DNA from: Volvox africanus
Taxonomy: Eukaryota > Chlorophyta > Chlorophyceae > Chlamydomonadales > Volvocaceae
Assembly: GCA_030268105.1 (NCBI GenBank)
Contig: BSDZ01000004.1
Location: 1,049,001 to 1,113,000 of the forward strand
Length of the DNA stretch: 64,000 nt
Direction of reading: 5' to 3'
Shown: positions 49,401 to 61,300 of the stretch, piece by piece
Layout: every line of letters starts with the position of its first letter
How positions within the stretch are numbered: position 1 is the first letter of the stretch
Program-made: the position numbers and the translations under genes
The notes under the pieces: generated by a model
The model's input: only the letters and a program-made list of their open reading frames with translations
Databases searched by the model: none
What the model was told of the DNA's origin: nothing

Positions 49401-51754
49401 CAGCCGGTTTGTCACTTGGTGCTTCCGCATCCTCCAATTCTGGTTCAGCTGGCTCGCCCGCTGCCAATGGGCCCTCAGCCACTTCCCCAGCCTCCGCTGC
49501 CGCCGCTCGCTCTACCTGCGTTTCTGATGCAACCTGCGCGGTTGTAGCTCTCTGCTTCAATATTTCTGCTGTATTCGGAGGCTCAGCACACTGCTGCTCT
49601 GCCCCCACATGCTCCAACGGCACCGCCTGCTCTGGCAATATAAACTGCTCCCCTATCATGGAATTCCCTGCTGAGTTAGTGTCTGTTTCCGCCTGTTCGC
49701 TCGGTTGGCCCTGCACGGCCTTCGTTGCATCCGCCTTCTCCTCCTGTGGCTCGTCCTTTGCCAGAACCTCAATCGCCGCAATCACCGCCAACACAGCCGC
49801 GTGCACAAACGCCACGTCCTCGTCAGGTGACGAGTACTCTATGCACCGTGCCAGGGCTGTTTCCGCAGCACGTTCCACTCCGTCGGCTTCCACAAACCCC
49901 AAAATGCCGCCCTTGCAATTGACAGAGACGGCAACTTCGGTCCCAGGCCCATTTTCCTCGCCAGCGCCGAATGCGGCCATCAGCTCGTTGTTTAACGACT
50001 GGGCTACGTCATCATCGCCGCTGCGTAAGATACCCGCCTCTGAGGCATCTGGTTCTTGTTTCTCAGGTTTGGTGGCTGCTGTCGGGTTGGAATTGTCCTC
50101 CTCTCCTCCTCCATCACCTAAGGCTTCTACCAAACCTGGATCACCTAAGTGGGCCCTACCTGCGCCCGCGGGCAAGGATTCCAGCATCAAATCAAGGACG
50201 CAAGGCCCGGCCGCGGAATTAGGACCGGAATCGACTGCAGATTCTGTTGACGAATTTACGACTTGTGAGTTCACTTCCAAAGAGTTGATCTCGTCTGGGG
50301 CATCGACTTTCACTGGGCCAGTTATACCTGTTTCCATAACTGCTGCTGCGTCTACCGCCATTACATCTACCGCCGCAATAAGTTCTCCCATTGCTGCTGC
50401 TGCTGCTGCTGCAGCCTCCTCAACACTGACAAGAGGTTCCACTGCCCTGGAAAAGCCCTGCTCCGATTCATACATGGAGGCGTTTGTCAGCTGAGTTTCC
50501 AGCGCCGGGAACTCCCTCCTATCACGTCCCAGCAAAGCCATCACAGACTCCTCGTCCTCGAGTGGCGGCAGCTCAGGAACGTAACCAGCAAATGGGTCAG
50601 AGTCAGACGAAGCGGAGGACAACTGGCGTGATGGCCCCAGTGAAGACCCTGCACAGAGCGACAAGGAGGCAGACACCGGCGCTGTTCCTGACGCTCCTGG
50701 TGAAGAACGAAAAGTAGTACTGACCAACGGCCAAGAACAAAAACAGATGAAAACGCGTTTACGCAACCTGTCTATCTTTAGGCAGAAGAGGACTCCTCTG
50801 CCCTCGGGCAGCGCTTCTGACAATTCGGAAACGGCTGTTTTGGCCATCCCTTGACTGGCCATGACATATGTGGATTATTGCTAAAGCTCAACCTCCGCTC
50901 CTGAACCCCGAAACCCAATGCACCCCACCTTTCCTCGTAATGCCCGTGCTGGGACCCATGCCGGCAGCCCCAGGCTGGGACGAAACGGCCGCCAAAGGTT
51001 CTGCGGAGGATGCTTGGACCTGTGCTGTTCCAAAAGGGACCTCCGTCAAAGGCATGCCGTTAGAGGGCGGAGACGATATTGAGAGCACCGCGGTCGCGGG
51101 CGTGACAGCAGATTGGTGTGGCCGCGGTGGTATCTGCGGCGAATTTCTACGCGGAAACGGCATCAGCGGTGGCTGCAAGACCGGAACTCTGTACCCATGG
51201 GAGTAATTGGGCCTGGAATTTGCAAATGGATCGTCGTCTGAATCGGAGTCGATATCAAGCTGCGGGAACCGTGCCGTGTTCGGCACGACAGGGGCAGTTT
51301 GCACTGCAGGTGGTAGGACCGTGGTCGTGTGTGCAACTACTTGCACTGAAGCAGCGGCTTCTGCGCCGTTCCGTAGCCATGGTACCCGAGACATTTCATA
51401 TGAGTCATCGAAGCTGGAATTGCCGAGCTCATACTGCGGGGCACCACCAAGCTCGTTATCGTCGTCATCTTCAACCGGTCGAATTGGCGAGTCTTCCAAC
51501 CATCGATTCGGTGCGACGTAGCCCGCGAATGGGTCATCGTCGAAATCGTTCTCCACATGCTGAAGTGGAAGCGCGATCGCCACTGTTAGGCGCTGCTCCT
51601 CCAACCCGGGGGTAGAGTATGCAATGGCCGCAGGAGCTACTCCAACCGCATGAGGATTGTCTTGAATTCGAGGGGCCTGCCTGTCAGAGCTGGACGGCGA
51701 CGCGGGTGTAATCTCATCGCTTGTATTACGCAGGGCTGGGTACATGTCATGCAC
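46477..51754 (-). CDS. Large disordered protein with DPFA motifs, two exons
   Basis: Exon 1 is 50929-51754 and exon 2 is 46477-50696, giving 1681 residues. The join uses donor AAAG then GTGGGG and the pyrimidine-rich acceptor TTTTCGTTCTTCACCAG. Both frames meet in phase 1, so I prefer one gene to two separate frames. The protein is mostly Ala/Ser/Pro/Glu low complexity. Acidic repeats with DPFA occur at residues about 73-80 (DDPFAGYV), 174-178 (DDPFANS) and 308-315 (DSDPFAGYV), spanning the intron. Near residues 1348-1390 lies LPGMPLLSELLSRYPVRQA with GPEIALVSGQLFVSDRIRNA, followed by YTEKRRAEKAQRAWLAG and SSVERWLQS, the same order as in the 417-residue paralogue at 42773-44026. A poly-Ala run is encoded by GCT-type repeats near 50393-50415. 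Family unrecognised. DPF motifs bind the AP-2 clathrin adaptor in animals; relevance here is inference. Confidence 0.72.
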
Positions 51755-52396
51755 CGCCCCCGTGCTGTAGTTTGTGAATCAATGAACTATAGTATACTCT
51801 TAGCATGCTCTCTTAATGTCGAAAATAGGTATCCATGAACCCATCGAAGCTGTGAAAAATTGAAACCTCCGCACCTCATTCCTTCTGAATCCGTATACCA
51901 AGTAATTCAACACAAGCGCAAACATGCCTATATTTCTAGTACTCTAAGTCTAGCCATATACGCGAAATGGCACATTCGTAAAACCAGCTCGGAAAGGATG
52001 GATTTACAGTGCTTAAAGAAAAGCAAAAGTTCAAGGCGTGAACTAAGAACACGGATGATAGACATACGCGCGGGGTCCAAGCGATTCTTTATACTTCCAT
52101 TCGTATTTGGCATGGGAACTACGAGTGACCGCTCAAGATGCTGAGAACAAACTTAGATATGTTCGTAACTCCTACTCAAAAAAGCGTCAAAGATTTATGG
52201 CTTAGGTCAAGCGTTCGATCGTTTAGGGTAGAGTCTTGCTTTAATACCAACTTTCACACCAACAACCAAAGGATCATCATAACTACCTATGGGTTTTAGG
52301 ACAACGTCTTTGTGGATCTGCTTGTCGGGTGGTCTGGTTATCGCAATGCCATTCCGGGGGCAACGCTGAACGGATCTGACAACCGGTGCAATTATC
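51755..52396. promoter_or_regulatory. Divergent promoter region
   Basis: 642 bp between the start codons of the minus-strand DPFA protein and the plus-strand VPS13 gene, which are transcribed away from each other. It must hold both promoters and 5' untranslated regions. A possible TATA-like word (ATAGTATACTC, about 51788) lies about 35 bases from the minus-strand ATG, but no element can be assigned firmly. Confidence 0.45.
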
Positions 52397-55300
52397 ATGT
52401 TTGAAGGATGGGCATCGGAGTTTCTTGCAGCATCCCTGGGACGCTTCGTGGACGTACAGAGGGACAAGCTGCGTATCAGCCTCTGGAGCGGTGAGCACCC
52501 GCTAGTCCCGGACCACACATACAAGGGTTATAAGAAACATATATGTTCGAAAGAATTTCATGAACAGGATGCGTCGTTAAGCATTCGCTTTCAAACTTCG
52601 GGGAGCCTCACCCTCTAGGCCACGTGGGGGACCGGAGCTGGGACTGCTTTTCCTGGCACGGCAAGCGTCCCATGGGAGCTGCGTCATATATTTTGCAGAG
52701 TGGAGCTCACCTGTTACCATAGCTCTTCCTCGTTAATTAAAGCTTCAGTGCCCGCAACTGTGCCTATCTGACAGGCTCGGGAGTGCTGGAAAATGTCAGA
52801 CTGCGTGCTGGGGCGTTCGACTACTTGAACCTGCCTTTTGCCATCCATGATGGCGTTGTGGGGCGCCTTCGCATTAAGGTGCATGTCTACCCTGAGAGTA
52901 CAGTTAAGGGGTTATTAAGGGGCTATGTCTGCGAGTCGCGAGTCTCGCCATACGTCATGCCCAAATTCCTTGCGAGGTGTCAGTTTAATGATGATTTGAA
53001 TCACCCTGCCTACTGAATGCCTCCACATTGCTCGTGTCTCGACCTTCGCAAGGTTTTGATGCCAACGGTCCTCGTGTCCTTTGGCGTCCACCATACGTCT
53101 TGCAACGCCTTGCTTGTCGGTCCCGCAGATACCATGGGGCAACTGGCTAACTGGGTCGCTGGTTGTGGAGCTTAGCGATGTTGTGCTCTGTGCAGCAGAG
53201 CGCGCTGACAGCGAGGTAGGATGTCGCTGTGGTGTAAGCTGGGCGACTCTTTCTCATTGAGGGATTGATCAAAGCCGAATTCTCTGGGATTTCCTGCTCT
53301 GGGCATACGGTTGGGTTGAAATGGAGATAGGCATGAACCGAATATTGCTGGAGAAGTGAGAGGGTGGGTGTTTAAGCCTGTGAGGAACAGCACTGTGCCC
53401 GGGCATGCAGGCAACCCCACGGTGAGACATGGGTAGCTGGGGTCCCGACGCGCGATGAAGGCCAATAGGGGCGGCAGCTCGGGCGGGACACCTGGGAGGA
53501 CACCAAGTAGGGATGCAGACGCCTGCCGCGTGCGGAATGTGCGATCAACTACGTGGCCGGAGCAGCTAGGGTGCAGCCGGGTGGCTGGGGGGAGCGGGAT
53601 CCGGAGTCCCGCGGCAGGAGGGTGGCGAGTAGCTGGCAAGGGTACATGTGGCCAGCGTGGCCGGAGGATAGGATGCCGGGCTGGAGCGTGGTCCACCGGG
53701 CAGCAGCTTCCCTGCCACCACGAAAAAAGGGAAGCCTTAGGAGCAGGAATGCATCATAGCAAGGGGCGAAATGTTGAGGCCAAACCGGAGCTCTAGGACA
53801 TGCCGGGCAAGGGGCCGCTGCGCAAAGTATTACTTGATGCACTCACTGTGCGCTGACGTTGCATTTCATTTGCCTGAAGTGGGAGGAGGCAGCCGCACTG
53901 CGGCGAGAGCAGGCCGCTAAGCAGGCCGACTTGGCAGCGGCCGAGCTTGCAAAGCTGTCCCGCAGAGTGGTGGCCCAGCAGCAGCAACAAGAACAGGCTT
54001 CACAACAGCAGCAGATCCTCCAACAGCAGCAGCAGCAGAGCAACTCGCAAGGCGGCCCCGCCGTAGCGACTGGCAGGAGCTCAGCCACCGCTGGCCAGAG
54101 AGGATCGCATGGGGGCGCGGCATCCGGGGCGCCCGCTGCGGAAGACCCCTCTACGCCAGCAGTGGGCGGTGCTCCCGCTGCTGCCACTCCAGCTTGCGCT
54201 GTCGATACACAAGCAGGTTTGCACAGTACGGAAGCTGCACCCATAGGTGGAGCTGGCAGCGCTTTTCCCGCAGCAACCGCCTCCGGGAGCACCGGCGGCA
54301 GCAGCTTTGGAGGGGGCCTTTTGTCAGCGGCGATGCAGTACATATCGCAGTTTCTCCTGAATCGGTTGCAGTTCAGCGTTCGCAACGTTCATATCGCCTT
54401 CCGAGTGAGTCATGGGCGGGTGGGAAGGTGGTATGGTTGGGTGGACCACGGTAATGACCGAGGATTTGCACAACCGGGTGCGCAACAGGGCCGGGGCGAA
54501 GCAAGAAGGAAATCTTAAGCTCTTGCTGCATTGCAGAGACTAGCGCAGCTTTGAAGCATCTTCGCATGGCCATTTGTTGGGGCATACAGCTCGGGAATCG
54601 ACATTTCTTGAGGAGCTGGGTTCAGTGTCTCGCAAGCAGTGGCTAAAAGAAAAGTAAAGCTTCACATACTAAATGTTGCCCGTTGCCTGCCCTGCAGGGA
54701 TGTCAGAATGGCGTCCCCTTTTCGGCAGGACTAGCACTTGACAGCCTGAGCACGGTTCCGGAACCTAAGGCGCCTAAATCTGTGTTGGCGCGGCTGTACG
54801 GCGCGGCTCTTTGCCGGCATTCTGTGGGTGTCGTGCGTACGTTGCTTTGTTAGAGGGTCCTTTTGAATGTTTGCCGACCTCGGGGAACATATGCGGCAAA
54901 AGTTCTCGCGGCAAAAGCGTCTGCCACCATCCCTTGTTAGGTTAGGTTAGTCGCTAGAAGCATGCACGTATGTCACTGCATCTGCACAGTGTGCATCTGC
55001 TGGCTGCATGCAATGTGTTCCCCATGCTGTCTTCCTTTTCCTAACTGCCTGCGTACCTACCCGTGCTGTCATGAACGCAGCACACCAAGCTTGTGCGGCA
55101 CATCGCGATTCGGGGTCTGGGCCTCTACTGGCGCGCCCCGCGTCCTGGTGCGACCTGTCAGTCGCGGCCTGAGGGGGCCGGCGCAGCACCCGTGCCTCTA
55201 CCACACCTCAGTGACTACATTATCCGCCCATTGGACTCCCTGCTACGTATAACTGTGGTGGCCGCTGGCGGGGCGTCAAGCGGTCCATCAGTCCAGCACA

Positions 55301-58300
55301 CCTTCCATATCCACCAGCAACAAATCACAATCTCAAGTGGTCAGACAGCAACGGCAGCGTCTGGATTGGCGTCGAGCCTCGGGGGGGCCGGTGACGGCGC
55401 CACAACAGCTTCAGCTGGGTCGCGACACAACAGCTCGGGCAGCGGCATTCGAGCTCCCGCGGGGCAGCAACCGCACCAAACCCAAGCACATATTAACTTC
55501 CCCAGCCATCATCAATTACAGCAGCAGCAGCTCCTCTTGCAGTCTACCGCAGCAGTGGGGCCATCCAACACTGTCGCCGGGGCGGCTGGGGCTGCGGCCG
55601 GGGGCACGCACGTGGAGGTCGTTGCGGGAACGGACGCCGTGCAGATCCAGCTACGGCCAGAGCAGCTTCAGAGCATGGCGCAGCTTGCAGATGATTTGGA
55701 GGTATGGACCAAGCGGAATCGGTACGGCAGATTCCGGCCGCCGGGATGGCGCACGGCAGCTCAGGTTCAGCGTGCCTGTGCAGACGCAGGCGCAGCGGCG
55801 GCCTCTGGAACAGTCGCCGCAATGTCAGCCAGCGGCGGTGGCGCCGGAGCACCCATGAGCCAATCGCCTCCTATCCAACGCAGTTCCTCGGATCCGGGTA
55901 GGATTCAGATCTTGGTCCGGCCCTTACTGCAGTCAGTGCAAGAGGAGGACGAAGGCCAAGCTGGCATGGGCGCGGCAGGCAGGCGCGTAGCGCAGTTAAA
56001 GCTAAGCAATATAAAGGCGCCTTATGACGCCGTCGATAATGGCGACGACGGTGGCGTCGAGGACCACGGCGAGGGTTACACGTTGTCGCCTTCACCGTCA
56101 CGGCTGTCATGTCGCCGGGCGTATGCTTCATCCGCAGCACTGTTTAACGCCAATATGGGTGAGGCGCCGCCGGTTCTGGAAGGAGAGGAAGCACGGCTGA
56201 CAGGTATGACTGATGGAGGCGATCTTGGTGGCCCAGATCACCGTGATTCCGGCGGCAGCAGCAGCACGGGCGTTGGGCAAGGTGGGTCAAAGTCTCTTCC
56301 ACCTAGTGATGAATGCGCGGCCGCCGAGCCAAGGGGATTGAGGGAATACATGCGTGCGTCTGTGCGCACACAAGCAACGCGGACTCCAGGCTCTGGTTTA
56401 GATACACAAAACGCAGAATCGGCTGGCAGCACGCCCTTGGCAGTTCCAGTCAGTCCGGCCGGTGCAGGCACCGGCGTCGTGCGGTGGGCGCACGTGTGGC
56501 AATACGCCGTACGCGCTGTGCTGCACGACGTACGAGAACGCCGTGGGACGGGATCGCTTCGCGACTATCTGCAGTACAAACGGAAATATATGCAGCTATA
56601 CCGCCGGAAGCTGGAGTACCTAAGGCAGATCGGGGACTCCGGCGCCAACAACAGCTCCAGTGCCAGTGGTGGCAGTAGCAGCTCCAGCAACAATGGAAGC
56701 ATAATCGCCGTTGCCGGGTCGACCACGACTATGCCTGCTGTAGCGGTCGTAGCGACGCAGCTCAGCACAGCAGAGGAGTTTGTGGAGCTCCAGCGGTTAG
56801 AGACATATCTTTCAGTTGCGGACATCCTCACCTTCCGGCAGTTGACAGAACGGGCGCTTGAGGAAGAGCAGGAGCGTGAGCGGGCTGTGGCCGCCGTGGC
56901 TTCTGCTGGCGGCAGCGAGGGAAGCGCCGATACGGTCTCCGCCGGGGAACAGCAACACAATGCTGAGGCGCCGCCGCACCGAAGCTGGCTAGCGTGGGGC
57001 CTGTCGGGGGTGTCCGGATTCTTCATGTATGGCAGCGCTAGCGGCGTTGGTGGAGGCTCCAAGGCCGCGGCGGCATCGGCGGTGCCGCAGGCACCGCTTA
57101 CAGACGTCGAGCTTGCGGAGCTATATCGGCTGCTTCAAGGAACGTCTCTGCCGGCGACTGAGGCCGCACATGTGCATCCGCCGGCACGGCACCACTACCA
57201 CCAGCAGCAGCAGCCCCAGCAGCAACACTCGCATCAGGGACCTCCGGCCCAGCTTCATCACCAAGGTCACGCAACAGGGAGCAGCGGCGTCACCACCACG
57301 ATGCCAATCGTGCTGCAGTTTCGGGTGATGCTGCTGACGTTGGAAATTAAGGGCCCGTGCGCAGCCAACCCGGCTGGTCGCGAGAAGACTCTTAAAACTG
57401 GCAGCACCGGTGGAGCGACATCCGGAGGCGTTGCTGGGTCGCCCACATCGTGTACACCTGCCTCTGCCAATACCTCCCTTGCGTCGACGGCATCGCAGGT
57501 ATTTGAAGTTTCCGATGGCCGGCCTGCATCCGGGCTGACGCTCCTGAGCCTCGTGTTGGGCTCTACTGCTCTCGGACTCGAGTCGGATGGCTCTGGAGCC
57601 ACCCTGCAGGCGTCCATCGGCACCCTGCACGCCTACGACCTGTGCTCCGACCCGGGGGTCGCTGAGTGCATCCTCTCGCAGGCTGACGACTTGAACCTCG
57701 AGACCAGGAGCAATGCCTCGGGTGGTGGGCGAGCGGGCTTGGGCGCCCTGTCACGCGTCGGTGAGGCAGGCCAGCATGGCCGACGGGTTGCGACCCACGG
57801 TTCGTGGGCATCTTTGGGTCAGCTGCTCTCCAGCACAGCGGGTCGGTCGGCAGGGTTGCATCCCTCTGTCAGCACTGACAGCTTAGACTCCGACGCGGGA
57901 CACTGGGCGATGGGCTACCAATCGCAAACGGGACAGGCATCACAGCAGATGGATACCTGGTACGGCGGCCCACCTGTGGTGGCCGTTCAGCAAGCCTTTG
58001 GCGCCGGTGCCGGCCTTGTGGACATCCACGTACGGCCGCTGAGGCTGCTGTATCGTGCCCGCTGCCTTGCCGCGGTGGGTGCCGCCCTGACGGTGGATTT
58101 ATCGGCGTCCCTGGAGCATCACACGATGCACGCCATCGCGGGATTTGGGGCGCAGGACGCGCGCGCTCTTGCCTTGCTTCAGCACCTAAAATGCGCGGTT
58201 CCATCACTGAAGCTACGATTGCAGGTGAGGTGGTATAGCAGCATCCCTCTGCTATAACAGCATCGGAGGTTGCTGGGCACTTCCGAATTCCGGTTACTTC

Positions 58301-61300
58301 ATATACACCGTGCACTGGTTATGGGTTCCGGACGCCGTTCGCACAGTCAAGAACGAGTTCCCTTGGTGTTGCGATTTTGCTCGTGGGGCTCACACACATA
58401 ATCGCTATCGGCCTGGATCTGGAACTTGCAGGTCGAGGGATTTGAATTGGTAATGGCGCTTGAGGAGCCGCCTTCACCTGGTGGGGCCGCTGGCATCGGC
58501 GCGTCTGGAAATGTCCCGGCTGCGCTTACTCCCATCGACGACGTGTCGGTCCGGGGTGGTGAGCTTGCCTTTGGGCTCTACGGCGTCGAACTCGCTTCCA
58601 TCATAGGCTTGCCGCCGCCGCGGCTAGCAGAGGACGAACTATCTTTGCAGAAAGGTGACGAGAAATGCATGGACATCCCTCGTTGTGGCGACGGGAATGG
58701 TTGCGGTGCCACCCCTGGCGGCCGATCTGTAATGGAGGAGAAGGGATCTGCTGCGCGGCCCGGGGTCGTATCAAGATCTTGGGACCTAGGAGAGTCGTTT
58801 TATGCCCCTCTGGACTCCGAAAGTCTGCAACGGTTGCAACAGCTGATGCAGCGGAAATTGACTCCAAGTAGCACGATGACAGACTTGGCTCTGGTAGCTG
58901 CGAAAAGTGCTGAATTGGGCATTGGAAGCCAAAGGCCAAGCTGCGGCGGCATCTCGGAAGCTCCCGAGGCGGCGGTGGGCATTCCCTGTCCTGATGGCCT
59001 GACGGAGTCGCCGCACGATAGGCCGATCAATCCTGCAAGGATGCGAGCTGCTGGAAAGCCATGCACTGTTGATGGCCTCGCACGGCTGTTCCTGTACGAG
59101 CACATGCACTTTACTGTGCATGAGATTCGTGCGTCATACCGACTGCCGTCGGCCAGGGTGCTACCTGCTGCGAGGCGGCGACTGCATGTACCCCTCAAGT
59201 CAGCACCGCAGCAGCAACACACCCTTCGGCGGCAGTTGAGAGGTACCACGACGGTGCCAGTACAGCTGCTGCCACGCGGGCTGCAGCTGAGCGGCTACTT
59301 TAGCCGTAGTCGGCTGGAGCAGGGCGCTGGTTCGCCCGCGTTGCTGTTGCGACTGTCACTCAGCGGATTGTCGACAACGGTAAAGGGGTCCGAGGTACGT
59401 TTTTTGATGCATGCAAGGCGGGTATCCTTCTTTTGCTGCCTTGGGTATCCTGGGCACCATGCCTGGTGCACCTGCACCATGCCTGGCCTTCATGAATGGT
59501 CTTCATGATGTGCCACCTGTTACGTCGCCCTTCCTGTCTGACTGACTTTTTATTCCATTTCGTGGCATGTTGCTTGCATAACACGGCTCAATCCACCTTA
59601 TAGCGCGGGTAGGGTCAATTGGTATCGTGTTGAGATGGACGGACATCCAGCCGAAGTTCATATGTTTCAGATTCAAGTCCTGTCCTTCCATATCTGTTTA
59701 GAGTTCCCATACAGACCTCTGACATTGTTATGCAGGTAGCGGATCTGCAGCGCCTGGCCCATTGCATGGCCTACTCCAACGCCCAGGACGCGTCCGCGCA
59801 GCTGCCGACGGTTCACAGCGGGGCGCATATTGACCAGGCGCTGCCGGACGCTGCCCCATGTCAAGCCCCAGGGGCATCGCAGCAATCCGAAGGGGCAAGA
59901 ATCCCTTCAGGGGCCTCCTGGACACCGACAGTAGGCACGGTGCCAGCTCAAGAGGTCGCAGCAATAGCCGCACCAACAACGTCGACAACAGCTGCGGTAA
60001 GCGCGGGTCGACCAGGCACTCCGTCGCCAACTAGAAGTGTGGAATGCCCGCTGCTCTCCTCGCATGGCGCATACAATCTGGAAGTCACCGAATCAAGATT
60101 GGGTGCCACCGAGGGCACTGTGCCACCAGGTGTGCCTGCCGCTGCTGTACCCGCCGCTGGCCTTCGTAATCACAGTACGGGCGTTGGCGGGCCTGCGGGA
60201 TTGGCACAGGCATCATGCACGCGCAGCGCGCAAACGTCGCCTTTGCTCAGAGCCAAAGTACCGGACCTGATTCTCCCTGTTGAATCTGCGACAGCGGTGC
60301 GCCGCAATATTGCAGTTGGACCCTCCAGCAGCCGGCTGGGACGAAGGGCGAGCCTGGGTGACTGGCAAGGAGCCCTGGGTGCTGCTCCCGTTGCTTGGGA
60401 CGGAACGCCGCCACAATCACACTCGCGAACCTCCACCAGCGGTGCAGGCATCAGCGCCCCAGCCATGTCAGGGGTGGAATCAGCCGCGGCCAAGCTTCCC
60501 ACGTCTTTTCTCGACACTGTGGAATGGGAGGAGTGCACCGATGCGATCGTGGCTGGGAGCTCCAACCTGCGGCTACCACCGCTCCCGCGCACTACCTGCC
60601 TTCTTCTGTGCATTGAGCCGTTCACGGTCAAGTACGAACCCGATGAAGCTACGGAATCAGAGTGGGACAGCGCACCTGCTTCATCCGCAGCGGCACCAGC
60701 GCTGATAATTCGTGCTTCTGAGAGAACGGATATATGTGCGGTATATAGTAGCACTAGCAGTAGCAGCAGCGGCAGCAGCAGCGCTGGAGCTGCACCTGCC
60801 ACTGCCACAATATTCTCGCTGCAGCTCTACGGCCTCAAAGTTCATACGGTAATGCCGCAATCGCCGACTTCATTGGCGGCTTCTGACTCCAAACCCAGCA
60901 TAACTGCAGCCTTCTGCTCCCTCGCCCGCACTATTTGCATCTCCAGCCTTTCTGCTACTGCCGCAAGAAATTCCGAAGGAGCGCTCAGTGTCTGTGGCGC
61001 CATTCGCGGCGTGCGACTGCTGGGACCCGTTGATCAGCCGGGGCATTTCCTGCTTTCAAACGGGCCGGGACAGGATGATGCGAAGGTTACGTTCAGGTAC
61101 TGGTCCGCAGGCTCGGACCCGCCACCTGCTCCCGCAGAGGCGGCTGCAGCTGCAGCAGCGTGTGTCTCGGCAGGCTGGTGGCATCCAAGTACTCGAGAAG
61201 CGGCAGCTCAGAGGCTGAACATGTGTATGAGTGGCTTTGCAAGCAACTACAGGGATTATGGTGCTGATGGTAGCAAAAACGCTCGCTCTGCAGACGTCAA

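Noticed and set aside
48941..50494. Plus-strand open frame of 517 codons
   Set aside because: It lies antisense to the large disordered protein exon. The plus frame is a mirror of its GC-rich Ala/Ser/Gly codons (mostly Ala, Ser, Thr, Pro) and shows no domain. The minus strand has the paralogue evidence.
50697..50862. Start codon at 50862 for a separate 1461-residue protein
   Set aside because: The first ~55 residues of that frame read through a pyrimidine-rich intron end. Splicing from 50929 to 50696 restores phase and unites the DPFA repeats.
59616..59690. tRNA-like stretch in a VPS13 intron (TTCAAGTCC near the end, TCAA/TTGA arm)
   Set aside because: The T arm lacks the closing G-C pair of a B box, the anticodon stem is only four pairs and spacing is wrong. 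At most a decayed tRNA-derived sequence.
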